Translations under genes and position numbers: made by a program | The notes under the pieces: generated by a model | Told to the model about the DNA's origin: nothing | The model's database searches: none | The model's input: the letters and a program-made list of their open reading frames with translations, nothing else | NCBI GenBank assembly: GCA_033296885.1 | Contig: MU863875.1 | Coordinates: 372,001 to 436,000 of the forward strand | Reading direction: 5' to 3' | DNA: 64,000 nt | Origin: Triangularia verruculosa | Lineage: Eukaryota; Ascomycota; Sordariomycetes; Sordariales; Podosporaceae | Shown here: in pieces, positions 24,801 through 36,728 of the stretch | Layout of the letters: each line of letters starts with the position of its first letter | Numbering within the stretch: position 1 is the stretch's first letter

Positions 24801-26561
24801 GCGTTCCCGCCCCTCCAGCATGCAAGGCATGTCGAGAGATGTCTGTCCGAAAGAACAGAATGTACGACAAGTGGACGGCCTGCACTCCTCCATCGATCCT
24901 GACCAGTAATTATCTGCTCACGATAAGAAGAAATATCACAAATGGCGTCTTCTTCTCGGCGCGGAAAATTGATCTCTGACAGAAGTCTCACGGTGTCAGC
25001 CCAACCCCGCACGATCTGCACGTGGCCCGGATAGCATCCGGCACCAGAAGCTCGGGTTTAGCTTCCCCTATTCTCCAATTCAACAGGGGTGGCCCGGGAC
25101 TCAAAGGCCCGGATTGGCGGAGGCCCGCACCCATCTTCAGCTCTGGCCGGTGAACTCTTGCGTGTCTTGTTGATAGGAATTCTATCAGACAAGAGAAACT
25201 AGGGTAAGAGAGCTGTTGACAATCTTTTTCTCATCAGTTGGACGCTGCTCCCAAAGCGGTGGTTCGCCCGTTCTCTCCTGACCCGTAGTTCAAAATGAAG
25301 GGAATACAGAGGCTAATAATAACCAGGTTCTCCCTGCTCGTGCAATAGTCAGCACCAAGCAAGCAGTACGCCGTCTCATCCAAGAAACATGAGGGCGAAC
25401 TGTGGTTGACTTTGACATTATGCAGTCTTCATTGCCGTGGAAGCAAGAACCTGCGTCCACTATGTATGGCGGGGTCATCATCGATCGTGATGCTCAGCAT
25501 GGCTCTTTGACTTCCATGCTTGTTGCTTTTTTTCAACGGGCCGCCCCTCAGTTGCTCGGCCGCTGCAAGTCAATCCTCTTCAATGGCAACCTCCTCCACT
25601 GTGGTTGCGACAGTCGCTGGCTTCCCAGGTGGACCAAATCGCGCAGAGATTTCCAATTCCTGCAGCGCCCAAACGAGGCCAGTCATTACTACGGACACCA
25701 CCCTACCTAATAGTCTCGAGGTGCGGCCATGGTCGTCGTCGGTGGTTGTTATCGAGGGGGCTGGTACATACACCACCAGGCACAGGGTGTGAGAAGATCA
25801 TCGCTGGAGCAAGCAGAAAGCGGGGGCTTCCTTCGCCCTTCTTCAACAGGGATCGGGGATAGAAATTCCAGGCCAAGCTGCTGAGGGGTTAGGGTTTCTT
25901 TCTCGATTTCGACCCTCCATGGAAGGCCAAGAACGGACCAATGGTGGAGACGATTCGTTCGGCCTTTTTAGCCTGACGGACTAGTGCGACGCTGCATACC
26001 AGGAACCCCAGCTGACGCTATTTTCTCGGCGCTGTCAACTCAGATGCCAAGGATGGCATTGACGCTTGCGTTGGATTCTGTCGATGCCTTCATCAGGGAA
26101 GAGTGGAGAGATCAGCGGTTACTGACGGGGTCCTGCTACGCTGGGGCTTTGGTAATTGACCATGTTGTGTTGTTACAGGACAGTAGCAACGATGACATAC
26201 ATGACGAACCATTCTACGATCGTGGAGAGTGCTTGGGAGAGTGTTTACCGATGATCGGGATATTGCGGAGTCTATCAGGTCGGTACTGGACTTCCTCCGT
26301 AAGCCGGTATTCAGGAACCGTTTTGCCACACCGCATTTTTACACTATAAGCTTATCGGGCTGGATATTTTTTTTTTTTTTTGCTTCTGTGGAACCCTTCG
26401 AAGATTGGATATCTCGCACTCGGCTAACTTCCTACCACGAGGCGTTGTCACCAGGGGCCGAAATGACACCGGCACGAGCTACGAGTGCGTGGATATCTGC
26501 TTTGGGTTGAATCTCCGATTCTAGCTGTCCACTTTTTGGGCGGAGCACGGCGGACGGCGGC
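12801..26561. other. Gene desert, 13.8 kb core
   Basis: I see no coding sequence on either strand. Open frames are short, overlapping and without family motifs, and none can be joined by plausible introns into a protein I recognise. By eye the base composition is balanced with abundant CpG, so it is not an AT-rich RIP-mutated transposon block or centromere. No terminal repeats, integrase or reverse-transcriptase motifs were seen. The longest frame (18276-18971, 231 codons) has no recognisable domain. Confidence 0.55.
15265..15289. repeat. AGG trinucleotide repeat
   Basis: About eight tandem AGG units lie in otherwise non-coding sequence. Confidence 0.95.
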
Positions 26562-26575
26562 GAGAAGAGAGAGAA

Positions 26576-26618
<43 letters not shown>
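26562..26618. repeat. GA microsatellite
   Basis: This is a 57-base tract of GA dinucleotides with a few extra A interruptions. On the minus strand it is a long CT tract of the kind found in fungal promoters. Confidence 0.95.
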
Positions 26619-28750
26619 CAAAAGATGAAAGCATGAAGTTGGAGTGAAACTAATGACGCTAGCAAAACTGTTCCGGACGCCACCAGTTCAAGCAAGAGGC
26701 CTATCAGCGAGGGTTGGGACTGGGGTCATGTCTGCAAGAGCATTGACGTTTGTTATGCAAAGACGGGCTGAAAGATGGGGTCCATATCAGAGACAAGAGG
26801 AAAGAACTGTGTGGTGCAAACCAGAGAGAGGCCCGAAGTCCCGATGTCACCAGACAGAGAGAGAACTGACATGCAGATAGGGTCTGTGCGCTTACAGCCA
26901 GCTAATGCTGCTGCTGCCCCTCACTTTCCTCTGCCGTGTCTTTTGCCATGATTAGGTCCCTTGTTTCAGGGTTGCTACGGGACGCAAGAAAGTTGAGATG
27001 GGGAGACATTGACGAATGCGAAGGGGGGTTAATGATTGGGCGTTTTTGAAAGGGGTGTTTATTTGCTGCAGGCTGTGTCACGACATTACCTACCTTGCAC
27101 AGGTAACCCTAGGTAGGGGGTAGGGCGGCAGGCAGGTTGTTGACAGAAAGGTAAGTTGGGGAATGATGAGATTGTAGATGAACGGAGATGCTTCCATCAC
27201 GGAGCTAGAAGGTTTATGCCATTGGGTTAAGGCCATGACGGAAGAGAAAGAAGGAGTGTGAGTGAGTGGTAATAGGCTGGGGAGATGGGGCGGGGCGGGG
27301 CCTTCGCATTCGGGAAGGGGGATGGTCTGGACTGGTTCCTGACTAGGAGTGAGTAGTCTAGTGTTTTTGTGTAGTGCTTACGGTACAGAGACTGGGGCTG
27401 GTTTTGACATGCCACACGGGCTTTTCTGGGGGTGTTGGAGTTTTGTTTTGTTCCTGGACAAGCTGGATTCAGGGATGCAGTCCTTTCCTGTTCACGACAT
27501 GGGATGAACAAGCAGGCAGGCAGGCTACCAAGACACTACCGGCCGGCAAAGAGAACGGGGCCATCGGAGGTCGCTCTCCTTTCGGGTGGCAATAGCCTTT
27601 ATTAGTGAGGACACTAAGTAAGAGGTCAACCGCACACACACACACACCCCTCCCCTCTCCTGCCCCGGCCGACCGACCGAGGACGCCGAGCCGGCGTTGT
27701 CTCCGAGGAAAAACGACGTGGTCAAACAGTTAGCATCGGGAAGATTCCAACAAGGGGGAAAGGACCGCCGGAGGTGCGGTGGTGCCAAGGGAAAAAGATG
27801 AAGCAAACCGGGGCTAACGGGGAGGGGGGGGGCTCGAGCTTCTGGAACAAAGCCACGTGGTGGAATTAGGGGAGGAGAAACACCATAGTTACATACCGGG
27901 AGATCGTTGTTTTGCTTATGGCGGGGATGTAGTAGCTGGAAAAGTGAATTTAACGTGAGGGGATGATGATGATGAGAGTGATGGGGGATTTATTATTTCT
28001 GGGGGCTGCTGGGGAGGTGTGAAGAAAGACGTGGGGCTGGGGGTCGTTGTTGTTGTTTTTGTTGTTGTTAGGGGATCGTGAATGGGAGGGAGGGGGATCC
28101 TGGTGTTTGTTTTGGGGAGGGGAAGGTACGTACGGATACTGTCCGATTGCGGCTTATTTGAGGGTGACGGGGGATATCCTGGTTTTTTTTGGGGGAGGAA
28201 AGAGAGAGGGGAAGTTCCGAGGTTGAGGAAGATGTTGGAAGGAAAAGAGCTTCAGAATAAAGGGGAGATTCATGTCACCGGTTAAGGGTGAGGCGTGGTG
28301 GAGAGGGAGGGAGAAGATATCATGGGTTGAGAGGTGGTGGTGGGGTTTGGCCGAGCTGGAAGATGGAGATGGAGATTGGGTCGAGTTGAGCCGGGAGAGC
28401 TGAAGTGAGCTGAGGGAACTTGGACAGTTGTTGGATACAGTGTTTGTGGGGGTTGTGAGGGCAGAATTTTGGTGAGGGTTGGTTGATGGTATGCTTGGGT
28501 ACCTAAGGTAGGTCGGTAGGTAGGTAGGTAGGTAGGTAGAGTGAGGTTGTGTGTTAGATGCCTGCTGAATGTGATGGTAGGTTCCGGTATGTTTTGAGTC
28601 TGAAGGCTCAGCGAGGCCTTGGGTTGTTGAGGATGCTCTGTCTTGATCGAGCTCGAAGCCAGGTGTACGAAGCAAGCTGTTGGTCTTGGAAGTGCTTGAT
28701 CCTTCCAAGTTTTTCCATTGCCTTAAACGGCAGACAGAAAGAGAGTTTTT
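26619..28750 (-). promoter_or_regulatory. Minus-strand pyrimidine-rich, promoter-like region without a partner gene
   Basis: From about 27200 to 28600 the plus strand is very G/A-rich, so the minus strand carries long C/T tracts like those upstream of other genes here. No minus-strand gene follows to the left for 16 kb. A CA repeat lies at 27632-27647. The 184-codon minus frame at 28154-28708 is Ser/Pro/Thr/His-rich and looks like a by-product of base composition. Confidence 0.3.
28515..28540. repeat. GGTA tetranucleotide repeat
   Basis: Six tandem GGTA units. Shorter copies of GGTAGGTA occur nearby at 29031, 29147 and 29999. Confidence 0.95.
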
Positions 28751-31715
28751 ATATTGAACTTTAGCTGGTTACAGCAGGAACTGTCTCTTCTTCCTAAAGA
28801 ACTATAAGCTTCCGTCTATGCATTTTGTCTTTGGCAAATCTGTAATTGATCCAAGGGCCATGGTCTAATAGGTATTGAGTCTTGTACTGAGGTCGGGAGA
28901 TGATCTGCCACTATTTCAACCAGAACTGGGGCAAATCTGATCTTGCATAGATCTTGCATATCAAGGAAGGCACTTGGTAATATTGCGTACTTAAAGAAAG
29001 TGCTTATCTTGTTTACATCTATTCACACAAGGTAGGTACTCGTTTGGACATCCCAATGCCAAAGATAGGCTACCGTACCAAAGACTTTCATTTCTTGTTT
29101 CTCAACGGTCCTCTTGGGTTTCGCATGCACTCCGATCGCCCGGGCAGGTAGGTAGTTTGAGTTTCGTGATTGCCATACATGTGCATGATGCACACCGCGG
29201 ATTCGCTAGGTCATTTTTCTCTTTCATGGTCTTGGTCTGCTTGCATTGTAGTATATGTAATGGATACTTGAGAGAAAAAAAGACTCAACTGCCGAATTTG
29301 TTCTGCAAAAGACCCAAGCGATGGCACGCTCAACGGACATTGTGACATGTCTAGAGTCTTACAGATGCACTCCATATATTTACATGCAAAGTAATCTATC
29401 TCAAACATTTACATATTGCTTTTACTTTTTGGAGCTACCTTCTTCAGTGTTATATTCTTCCTTTTCCCTTCAAGGCGGGCTTCAACAGGGTATCAAATCA
29501 TGAAAAGGCCGCAGACAGACATGTGACTTGGATTTTGCATCCAAGCGAGCTACTTTGCTTAGTAGGTGATGATGAATGGTTTTGCTTGCTTCGAAGCGAG
29601 GGTATATCAGAAAGTCTGATATAGCTTCATGGTTAGGTGGGTTATGGTGGTGGTGGATGTAACCTTGTCTCCAAAACTCCCAGAGTCCAAGGCCAAGGAC
29701 TTGAAAAGAAAACGCCTCTCTTTTGGGGTTGGCTTCCTGAACCCGAGGAATGACTTGATTGCGAGGTTGGTGTCCGGAGAACTGGTCAAGCATTGGTAAT
29801 TGGGATTATAGTGGTAGTTGTTATCATAATGGGGAGGATGTCATGGTTACCTATGAAGGTGACCTAAGACGAAAGGAATCCACTTTCTGCCACGCGAGCT
29901 TCCGTTCGCCGAGATAGGCAAAGGGTTTGGCATGGGTTAGGGGGGAGGTGTGTGTGAATGGAGACATTTTGATGCCGGTACCAGGTATCTACTGTCTGGT
30001 AGGTAGTTAGGCAGGGCCGGCAGATGTGAACGTGGATAGAGATATATCTGGTGCCAGTCCAGTGAAGCTCTGAAACCAATAGTAGAGCTCGAACTGAGGT
30101 CCTAAGTAGGAAGGTGGTGACGGTATCGTGAAGATAGATAGCAGTGTAGAACGCCAAATAGAGGGCGGCCACTGATCACCATCCACCTGTTCAACCTTCG
30201 TATCCTCATGCCGAACCATGCACTCCACGTGCTGTTTCACACCTCCGAATCTATGTTCTCGGGATATTTACCCTGCCCAACATAACCATTTGTTTCCACT
30301 CTGCCCGATGCCGAAGCTACCTTACCTAGCAAACGAACCTGACAACCTCAGACGGGCAGATCCCGAAACGGGTATGCTCATCATTGGTCACACCCTCACC
30401 ACTGCATGCTCTTATGATGGCTTGCGGTGCATGCATCAACGGGTATGTCGCCCCCAAATAGGAAGCCATTTCAGAGACCGGGGGAACAGAATGAAACGTG
30501 AAACAGAGGGAAGTAGATGTGGTGTGCTTTCTCCAATATTTTCTCCGCCGTGCTTCGGTTGGCTACCCGAGAAAAAACGTGGCTTTCTCGGACAGATAAA
30601 AGCTCCGGACTGGGGAAAATAACTTTGCTGCAGTTGAGCCGGGTGTATTTTTTGGTCTTATACGAAGAAAATAAATATCAACATGTCAATCATATGGGCC
30701 GATCAAACGGATCCCTTCTTTTGGTACACTGCAACCTTTGCGGTAGATGGCCTTGTAAAGGGGCATTAACTGTGAGTTTTTATGATATTGGTAGGGGCCC
30801 TGGACAATATAGGTACCCAGCAGCAGCAAAACAGTCACGGTGACTTGCAGGATGCTATGCACGACGAAGAGGCACAGCACACCGCCTCCTCGGTCTATGG
30901 GACGCTCACCTCGCGTCACCTTGATCGCCGTCACCTCGCATCTATTTCGACCTTGTCAGGGCAATCCAGTGGCTCCAAGGTTTATGGGCAAAATGATGGC
31001 ACCTTAGCTACCAACCTAGATATGCAGGTGTCCCAAAAGAGAATGCGAGCATCACCGAAACCATCAGGTGTTTGCAAAAGTGCGCTCACCAGGGGTTTGA
31101 GAGGACTTGAAAGTAACATCTCGGTAGTTGGGATTCGGATCTACGGGATAAGACAAAAGCTATGGAATATCTGGGTTAAATCACTGAAGCTCTGAAAAGG
31201 AAGTCCGGACTCTGACGACAGAGCGGGCATTGATATCTCGACATCACAGCTTGTAAAAGACATCACCAAGATTTTGACACGAGAGCATATCCCAGTCCAA
31301 GAGCAGCAATCACCAAACTCTACTATTAGAGTCTAGCTTCATGCTCAATAGTCCCTCTTCTGTGTTTTCTTTTAGTAGAGAAATGTCATGCTTGGACTGG
31401 AGAATACCTGGTATAAGCGCTGTTGGCCGGGAAGAATTACAGCGCGTCATCAAGACAAGAGCCACAAGTGAGAGAAGACGAATATGACTTTAAACCTTTA
31501 AATGCTTCAGCATGGTGTTGTCTCGATCTGCAGATCCTGTCAGAGCATTGCTCAGGAATCACGAGTCAAATGATATCCGGGATAATAATAGTATCAACCT
31601 TCTCTTATGCAAACCTTTGCTTATTGACATATTTACTTTAACTCACTCATCAGCCATTCTAAAGCTCTGGATCTCTTTTATCACCTATCCACAATCACCC
31701 CATTCTACAAAGCCG
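28751..31715. other. Gene-free region
   Basis: No coding sequence could be supported. Open frames are short and carry no motif. The base composition shifts toward A/T compared with the desert core. Confidence 0.5.
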
Positions 31716-31887
31716 CTTTTCACCATTATCCCTTTTCACCATTACCCCCTTTCACTGTTATCCCTTTTCACTATTTCACCATTTTACCATTGTACCATTT
31801 TACCATTTCACTAATTCACCATTTCACCATTTCACCATTTCACCATTTCACCATTTCACCATTTCACCATTTCACCATTTCACCATT
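31716..31887. repeat. CACCATTT minisatellite
   Basis: A perfect 8-base tandem array (CACCATTT, about nine copies) occupies 31817-31887. To its left lies ~100 bases of degenerate copies (TTTCACCATTA, TTTTACCATT and similar), which suggests an array growing at its right end. It lies about 500 bases beyond the SPB4 stop codon. Confidence 0.95.
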
Positions 31888-32388
31888 AGCCCCATCTCAC
31901 AGACAACCACGATCAATGTACCAAAGACCATTAATACCAAAAAGCTGTAGACAAAACCAAGTTCGGTAGGTATAAAGCGCCATCCACATTAGTGATATTG
32001 CGAGATAGGTAGTCCCAACACACACCACATCCCTGAATTTCCACCCAATCACACTGTTTCCCCCCTCGCACGCAGTACTAACTCGAAGATCCCACGAGTC
32101 CAGCAACCGACCCTCAACAGAATACAAAATAGCCATTTAGGATGTGAGGTTTCCACTTCGTGGAGCCAATCGCGAGGATGACACACTCATACGAGAATGT
32201 AAAATGTAAACACACCAGCGAAACATCAAGGCTCAAAGGGACACTTCTATACCCAAGTTTTAGTAACAAGAGCAAGCCAGGCCACATACAAGTCAGCCAA
32301 CACACCAACATCCAGCTACTATAAACATAACATATAATTCAAACATATCATGGGGTATCATCTCTTATCATTAACTATCAAAACAAAA
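31888..32388 (-). other. 3' flank of SPB4
   Basis: This region holds the 3' UTR of SPB4. No gene is seen. Confidence 0.5.
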
Positions 32389-34448
32389 TCAGTCATCAAA
32401 CCCCCCAAACTCATCATCACTATCCTCCTCTGCCACCACCGCCTTCTTACCCTTCCCAAAAGCCCCAAAAGTCTTTCCATCCCCTCCCAGCACCGCCGCC
32501 CTCTCCTTCCTCCTCTCCTCCGCCTCCTCCCTCGCCTTGTCCTCATTCTGTTTCCTAACCTTCTCAATCATATCCTCCAGCTTAGTATGCTCCTCCCTCT
32601 CCTTCTCCGTCATCTTGCTCGCCCTCTCCGCCTCCCTCCTCTTCCTCTTCTTCTCTCTCCTCGCAACCTTCAAGTCCTCTGCATCCTGCTTCTCACTCCA
32701 CGCCTCGTTCTTCTTCCTCTTTTGCCCTGGTTCCGCATCCGCGTTCTCCTGGCTGGCTATCCTCGCGGCCTTCTCCTTCTTCCACTTCTCTAGCTCTTCT
32801 AACCTCTTCTTCTCCCTAGCCTTGTCTCTGAAAGGGATGGCTTCGGTGTCGATTCCTAGGCCTAGTGACCGGTCGATGTTCTTGCCCTTGATCTCGGGCA
32901 TCTTTGGGAGCTCGACAAGACCATAGCCGTGGGCGAGGTCGACCCAATCGAGTTCGGAAATGCGGAAGATGGACGAGGCTTGATGCTCGATATAACTTCT
33001 CGCCCATGAAACAAACGCTCTTTGGGCGAGTTGGTAGATTTCTCTATCTGCGACGGCTTGCTTCCGAATTTTGGACGAGATCTGTTTGGCAGCCTCTTCG
33101 GAGAGGGTAATTTCTGGCCTCTCCAGGGGCGTACATGGTGTTTGTCTGACTTCCAAAAGCTGGAGGTAACCCTCCTCTCTGCCTGGCTGGAGGAACACCA
33201 CGGCAAGACCACGGCGACCGGCACGACCAGCGCGGCCGCAACGATGGATGAACACTTTTGTATCGGTTGGCGGGTCATGTTGAACCACCAGGTCGACTTG
33301 TGGGATATCAAGACCGCGGGCAGCAATATCGGTGGTCAGGAGAATGGAAGAGGAGGTCGAGTTGACGAAGCGCTCAAAGTTCTTCTCACGAACCTGAGGC
33401 TCGAGTTTGCCATGAAGGGAAACGATGTTGAACCCTTCTGGTAGGACACCCTGAAGGACGCGGGCAAAGTATTTTACGGCGAAGCAGGTAGAAAAAAAGA
33501 CGATGGAGCGGGCCGGTCGAGGGTCGAGCTTTTCGAGGATCTGGCAGAGGGCTGGCATCTTTTGGCTGGCTGGAGTGATGAGATAGGACATTTGGAGAGA
33601 CATTGGTGTCTTGCGCTCTTGAATTTCGCCTCCATCCTTCAGGTTTCGTACCCGAACGGTGATGCGGTGGGGATATAATAAGCCGACCGTAACAAGGCGC
33701 TCCACGGCATCACTCAACGAAGCGCTGAACAAGCCTGTGCGGCGCTGCTTGGGGAGATATCCCAGAATGCGATTCAACTCCTGTGAGAAGCCCAGATCCA
33801 GCAAGCGATCGGCTTCGTCCATAACCAGAACCTCAAACGTTGACGCAGGCGCCTTGACATAGGGCGAAGCGAGTAGTTCTGCGAGCCGGCCGGGTGTGCC
33901 GATGAGGAGATTGGGCGATAACCTCAAGAATGCGCTCAGATCTTCGGCAGCTTTTGTCGTTCCTCCCACCAGAAGCTGTGGGTACACCACTGGCTGGGAA
34001 GTAATGGCGCGCTTCTCGTCTTTGTCATGTTGAAGCTGTTCGGCAGATGGAGGATGGAATTTTATGAGATTGACGCAAACATTGTAGATCTGTTGTGCTA
34101 GTTCGCGGGTAGGCGCAATGATGATGCCTTGGACGTGGTGTCGCTTCGCTGCTTCGTCTCCGCGCAAGAGTTTCTGGACACAAATGTGTGTTAACAGGGA
34201 TCCCATATAGCTGCGGTGCCAGACATGCTTACTTCTACCACTGGAATCAAATAAGCCAAAGTCTTGCCGCTCCCGGTGACGGCTTCAACGACGACGTCCT
34301 TGTTTCCTCTGAAAAGCTCAAGGGTTGACTTCTGCACTGGAGTTGGCTGTTCAAAACCGGATGTCTGGAGATAGTCGAGGATCCATTGCGGGAGAGTCGG
34401 GTCCCATGATCTCGGTGCCCTTTTCGCGCGTGGTTGGACTGGCGCCAT
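32389..34448 (-). CDS. SPB4: ATP-dependent RNA helicase Spb4 (DEAD-box, 60S ribosome biogenesis)
   Basis: Two exons (34448-34233 and 34173-32389; intron 34232-34174, 59 bp, GTAAGC donor, CCAG acceptor) encode 666 residues. All helicase motifs are present. The Q motif GFEQPTPVQ is at 31-39, motif I AVTGSGKT at 56-63, PTREL at 93-97, DEAD at 191-194, SAS at 222-224, IAARGLD near 355 and HRCGRAGRAGR at 382-392. The tail from ~480 onward is a Lys/Arg/Glu coiled coil ending EEDSDDEFGGFDD. The core plus the downstream region (WARSYIEHQASSIFR) match Spb4/DDX55, a nucleolar helicase needed for 27S pre-rRNA maturation in large-subunit assembly. Its length is close to that of other filamentous fungal Spb4 proteins. 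It is divergent from DGK1. Confidence 0.96.
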
Positions 34449-35519
34449 TTGAAATTATGTCGATATCAAAGTCGCTGAATTGACTGTCTGCGCAAAGCGT
34501 CCAAAAAAATGTCGGGGACACACTCGATAGCGGAACCACCCAAAAGCTTATCGTCTTATCGATAAGAAACTGGCCTTGGCGAGTGGGCCACCCTTGTGGT
34601 AGGGTGCACGAGCCATATGGGAGCACATGAGCAAAATGACATTGGGGTTCAGGCTTGATGATGTCGTCAGTGGTGGGCCAAGCTTGCTGTGTTTCTTGTT
34701 GTCAACGTGGCTTTTAGTTCTTCAATTTGTGAAGCAATCAGAGGGGAGATTAGCAAGCCGGGAGTCTGGTGATCTAAGCCCATCCGAACTGGTTGTGTGC
34801 ATAACAGACGGTAACGTCATTCCTTGCAGGCGGGATGGCAGAATGTGGAGGGCCGCTGGAGCTGGCCGGGACCTGGTTGTGAAGCACCGTTGAACACAAA
34901 ACGGCCATCCTCGCAACAACTATTTTTATACTCGATAGACTTGTCTTGACTGTTGAAAACGGGCTTCATCCGTTGATTTTCTAGGGAAACCACAGTACTT
35001 CCAGCATCATCTTCGTCTCCGTCGTCTCGTCACTGACGCTAAACAAGTGAGCGACATTGGACCCCATCTTAAATCCAGTGTCACATGCACGAAGAGGCCT
35101 CTCAGGTCCCGCACCAGCCGAAATTTCTTCGCCTTTCCTCCAGCACCGCTCCAAGCCCGCACTGCCCAACGGGAAACGGGATCCAAGAACGCACCGATTC
35201 GCCCGCGACACCACCAACTTCCCCCCTGAGACCCCGGCATTTGAGCGTTTCCAGTTCGCATCAGCCATGCGGCGGAGTACCATCACTCCACCGCAGCAAC
35301 CCAAACACCACACTGGATTCCGTGCAGAAAGTCAAAGCCTTCTTTCGATACCACCAGGCTGTCTTTAACGCCCTAGCCCCGTCCTCGCCCGACCCAGCGC
35401 CGTTGTCGAGAAAAGACCAGTTCCTCCCCACCTCCCTCTGGCCGCTGCAGCTCTGCCGTCTGCCACGCATCGTCGCCGGTTGTGTCTCGCTGCCAGCGCT
35501 GCCGCCATTTCCCTACGAC
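34449..35519. promoter_or_regulatory. Divergent promoter region SPB4 / DGK1
   Basis: 1071 bases separate the two start codons. The right-hand 435 bases are open in the DGK1 frame from an ATG at 35085, but their Pro/Ser-rich translation looks like leader sequence. Confidence 0.5.
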
Positions 35520-36728
35520 ATGTCTGCCCAAACCAAGCAAACCATTCCCTCTACGCCGCGCGTCATATCACCGAGCCCGTCGCCGTCAGAGCAGGATGGG
35601 AGCGGTCAGGAAGGATACAGTGGCCCGATGACTCGGTCAGCGGCGAGGAGGAGGCTGGCGACACCACAACCAGTCGAGGAGGACATCGAGGAGGATGAAA
35701 ACCCAGAACTCCGGAGGGCTCGGACGCGAAGCCGCAGCCCGATGGACACTCGGAAAGTGGCTCCGTTAAGTCCAAGGAAAACCGCAAGGACGGCATCCAA
35801 TACTCTCAAGCCGATCGCGACAGCGGCGCCGACGACGGCGATCGCAACGCCAAACGGGAGCACGGGCGAAAAAGCACCAGAGACGAATGGTCACCTCTCA
35901 CTGCCTACGCCGTCACTTTATTATGGATGGAGCTGGCGGGACTTCAGTCGCAGCCCAAGCCCACTCGGTCTGATTCCGATCCACAGGCACTGGCGGACGT
36001 TTGTGCACAAGCACGAGGTGCCCCGGAAGGCCCTGCACGTATCCATCGGCTTCTTCGTCGTATGGCTCTACCTCTCGGGGACACAGACGTATTCTGTGTG
36101 CCCGTATCTCATGGGTGCTTTAATACCCATCGCCGTCGTGGATGTGGTACGCCATCACTACCAGCCATTCAACCGGTTTTACGTCAGGGTCTTGGGTGCC
36201 CTGATGCGCGAGAGCGAGTTTTCGGGTTACAACGGTGTTATTTTCTACCTTTTGGGCGCCTGGACGGCCCTGTACTTCTTCCCCAAGGATGTCGGAGTTA
36301 TGGCCACGCTGCTGCTGAGCTGGTGTGATACGGCCGCAAGCACCTTTGGCAGGCTGTATGGGCGGTACACCCCCCGTCTCCGCCGCGGCAAGTCCCTTGC
36401 TGGCTCTTCGGCTGCCTTCCTTGTCGGCGTCGGGACGGCTGTGTACTTTTGGGGATGGCTCGCCCCGACCAAGGGCCCTTTCCCGGGAGATGAGAACTTC
36501 ATGTTCACCGGTACTCTCCGTCTCCCCCAACTCTTGGCGGACGCCGTGGGCCTGACCCCAGCGAAGGCGACTATTTCTGGAGGACTGGCGCTTGGTGTTA
36601 TGAGTCTGTGGTCTGGGTTTGTGGCTGCGGCGAGCGAGGTGGTTGACCTCTTTGGTTGGGACGATAACCTGACCATCCCAGTCCTCAGCGGTCTCGGAAT
36701 CTGGGGTTTCCTCAAGGTGTTTGGTTAA
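35520..36728 (+). CDS. DGK1: CTP-dependent diacylglycerol kinase
   Basis: This single-exon gene of 402 codons encodes a membrane enzyme of the Dgk1 family. It phosphorylates diacylglycerol with CTP to phosphatidate at the ER/nuclear membrane. The N-terminal ~170 residues are Ser/Pro/Arg-rich, cytosolic and low in complexity. The conserved part begins near HEVPRKALHVSIGFFVVWLY and continues through several hydrophobic segments, including LLLSWCDTAASTFGRLYGR and GKSLAGSSAAFLVG, hallmarks of the CTP-transferase-like fold. The start at 35520 (CGACATGTCTGCC) is chosen because sequence before it is not protein-like. The frame stays open back to an ATG at 35085, so a 145-residue extension remains formally possible. 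Confidence 0.93.
   Translation: MSAQTKQTIPSTPRVISPSPSPSEQDGSGQEGYSGPMTRSAARRRLATPQPVEEDIEEDENPELRRARTRSRSPMDTRKVAPLSPRKTARTASNTLKPIATAAPTTAIATPNGSTGEKAPETNGHLSLPTPSLYYGWSWRDFSRSPSPLGLIPIHRHWRTFVHKHEVPRKALHVSIGFFVVWLYLSGTQTYSVCPYLMGALIPIAVVDVVRHHYQPFNRFYVRVLGALMRESEFSGYNGVIFYLLGAWTALYFFPKDVGVMATLLLSWCDTAASTFGRLYGRYTPRLRRGKSLAGSSAAFLVGVGTAVYFWGWLAPTKGPFPGDENFMFTGTLRLPQLLADAVGLTPAKATISGGLALGVMSLWSGFVAAASEVVDLFGWDDNLTIPVLSGLGIWGFLKVFG

Noticed and set aside
12801..26561. The desert as a RIP-mutated transposon or centromere
   Set aside because: The sequence is not AT-rich, CpG is common, and no terminal repeats or transposase/reverse-transcriptase motifs are visible.
28154..28708. 184-codon minus frame, Ser/Pro/Thr/His-rich
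   Set aside because: Its composition follows from the pyrimidine-rich strand and the GGTA repeat (read as repeated YLPT).
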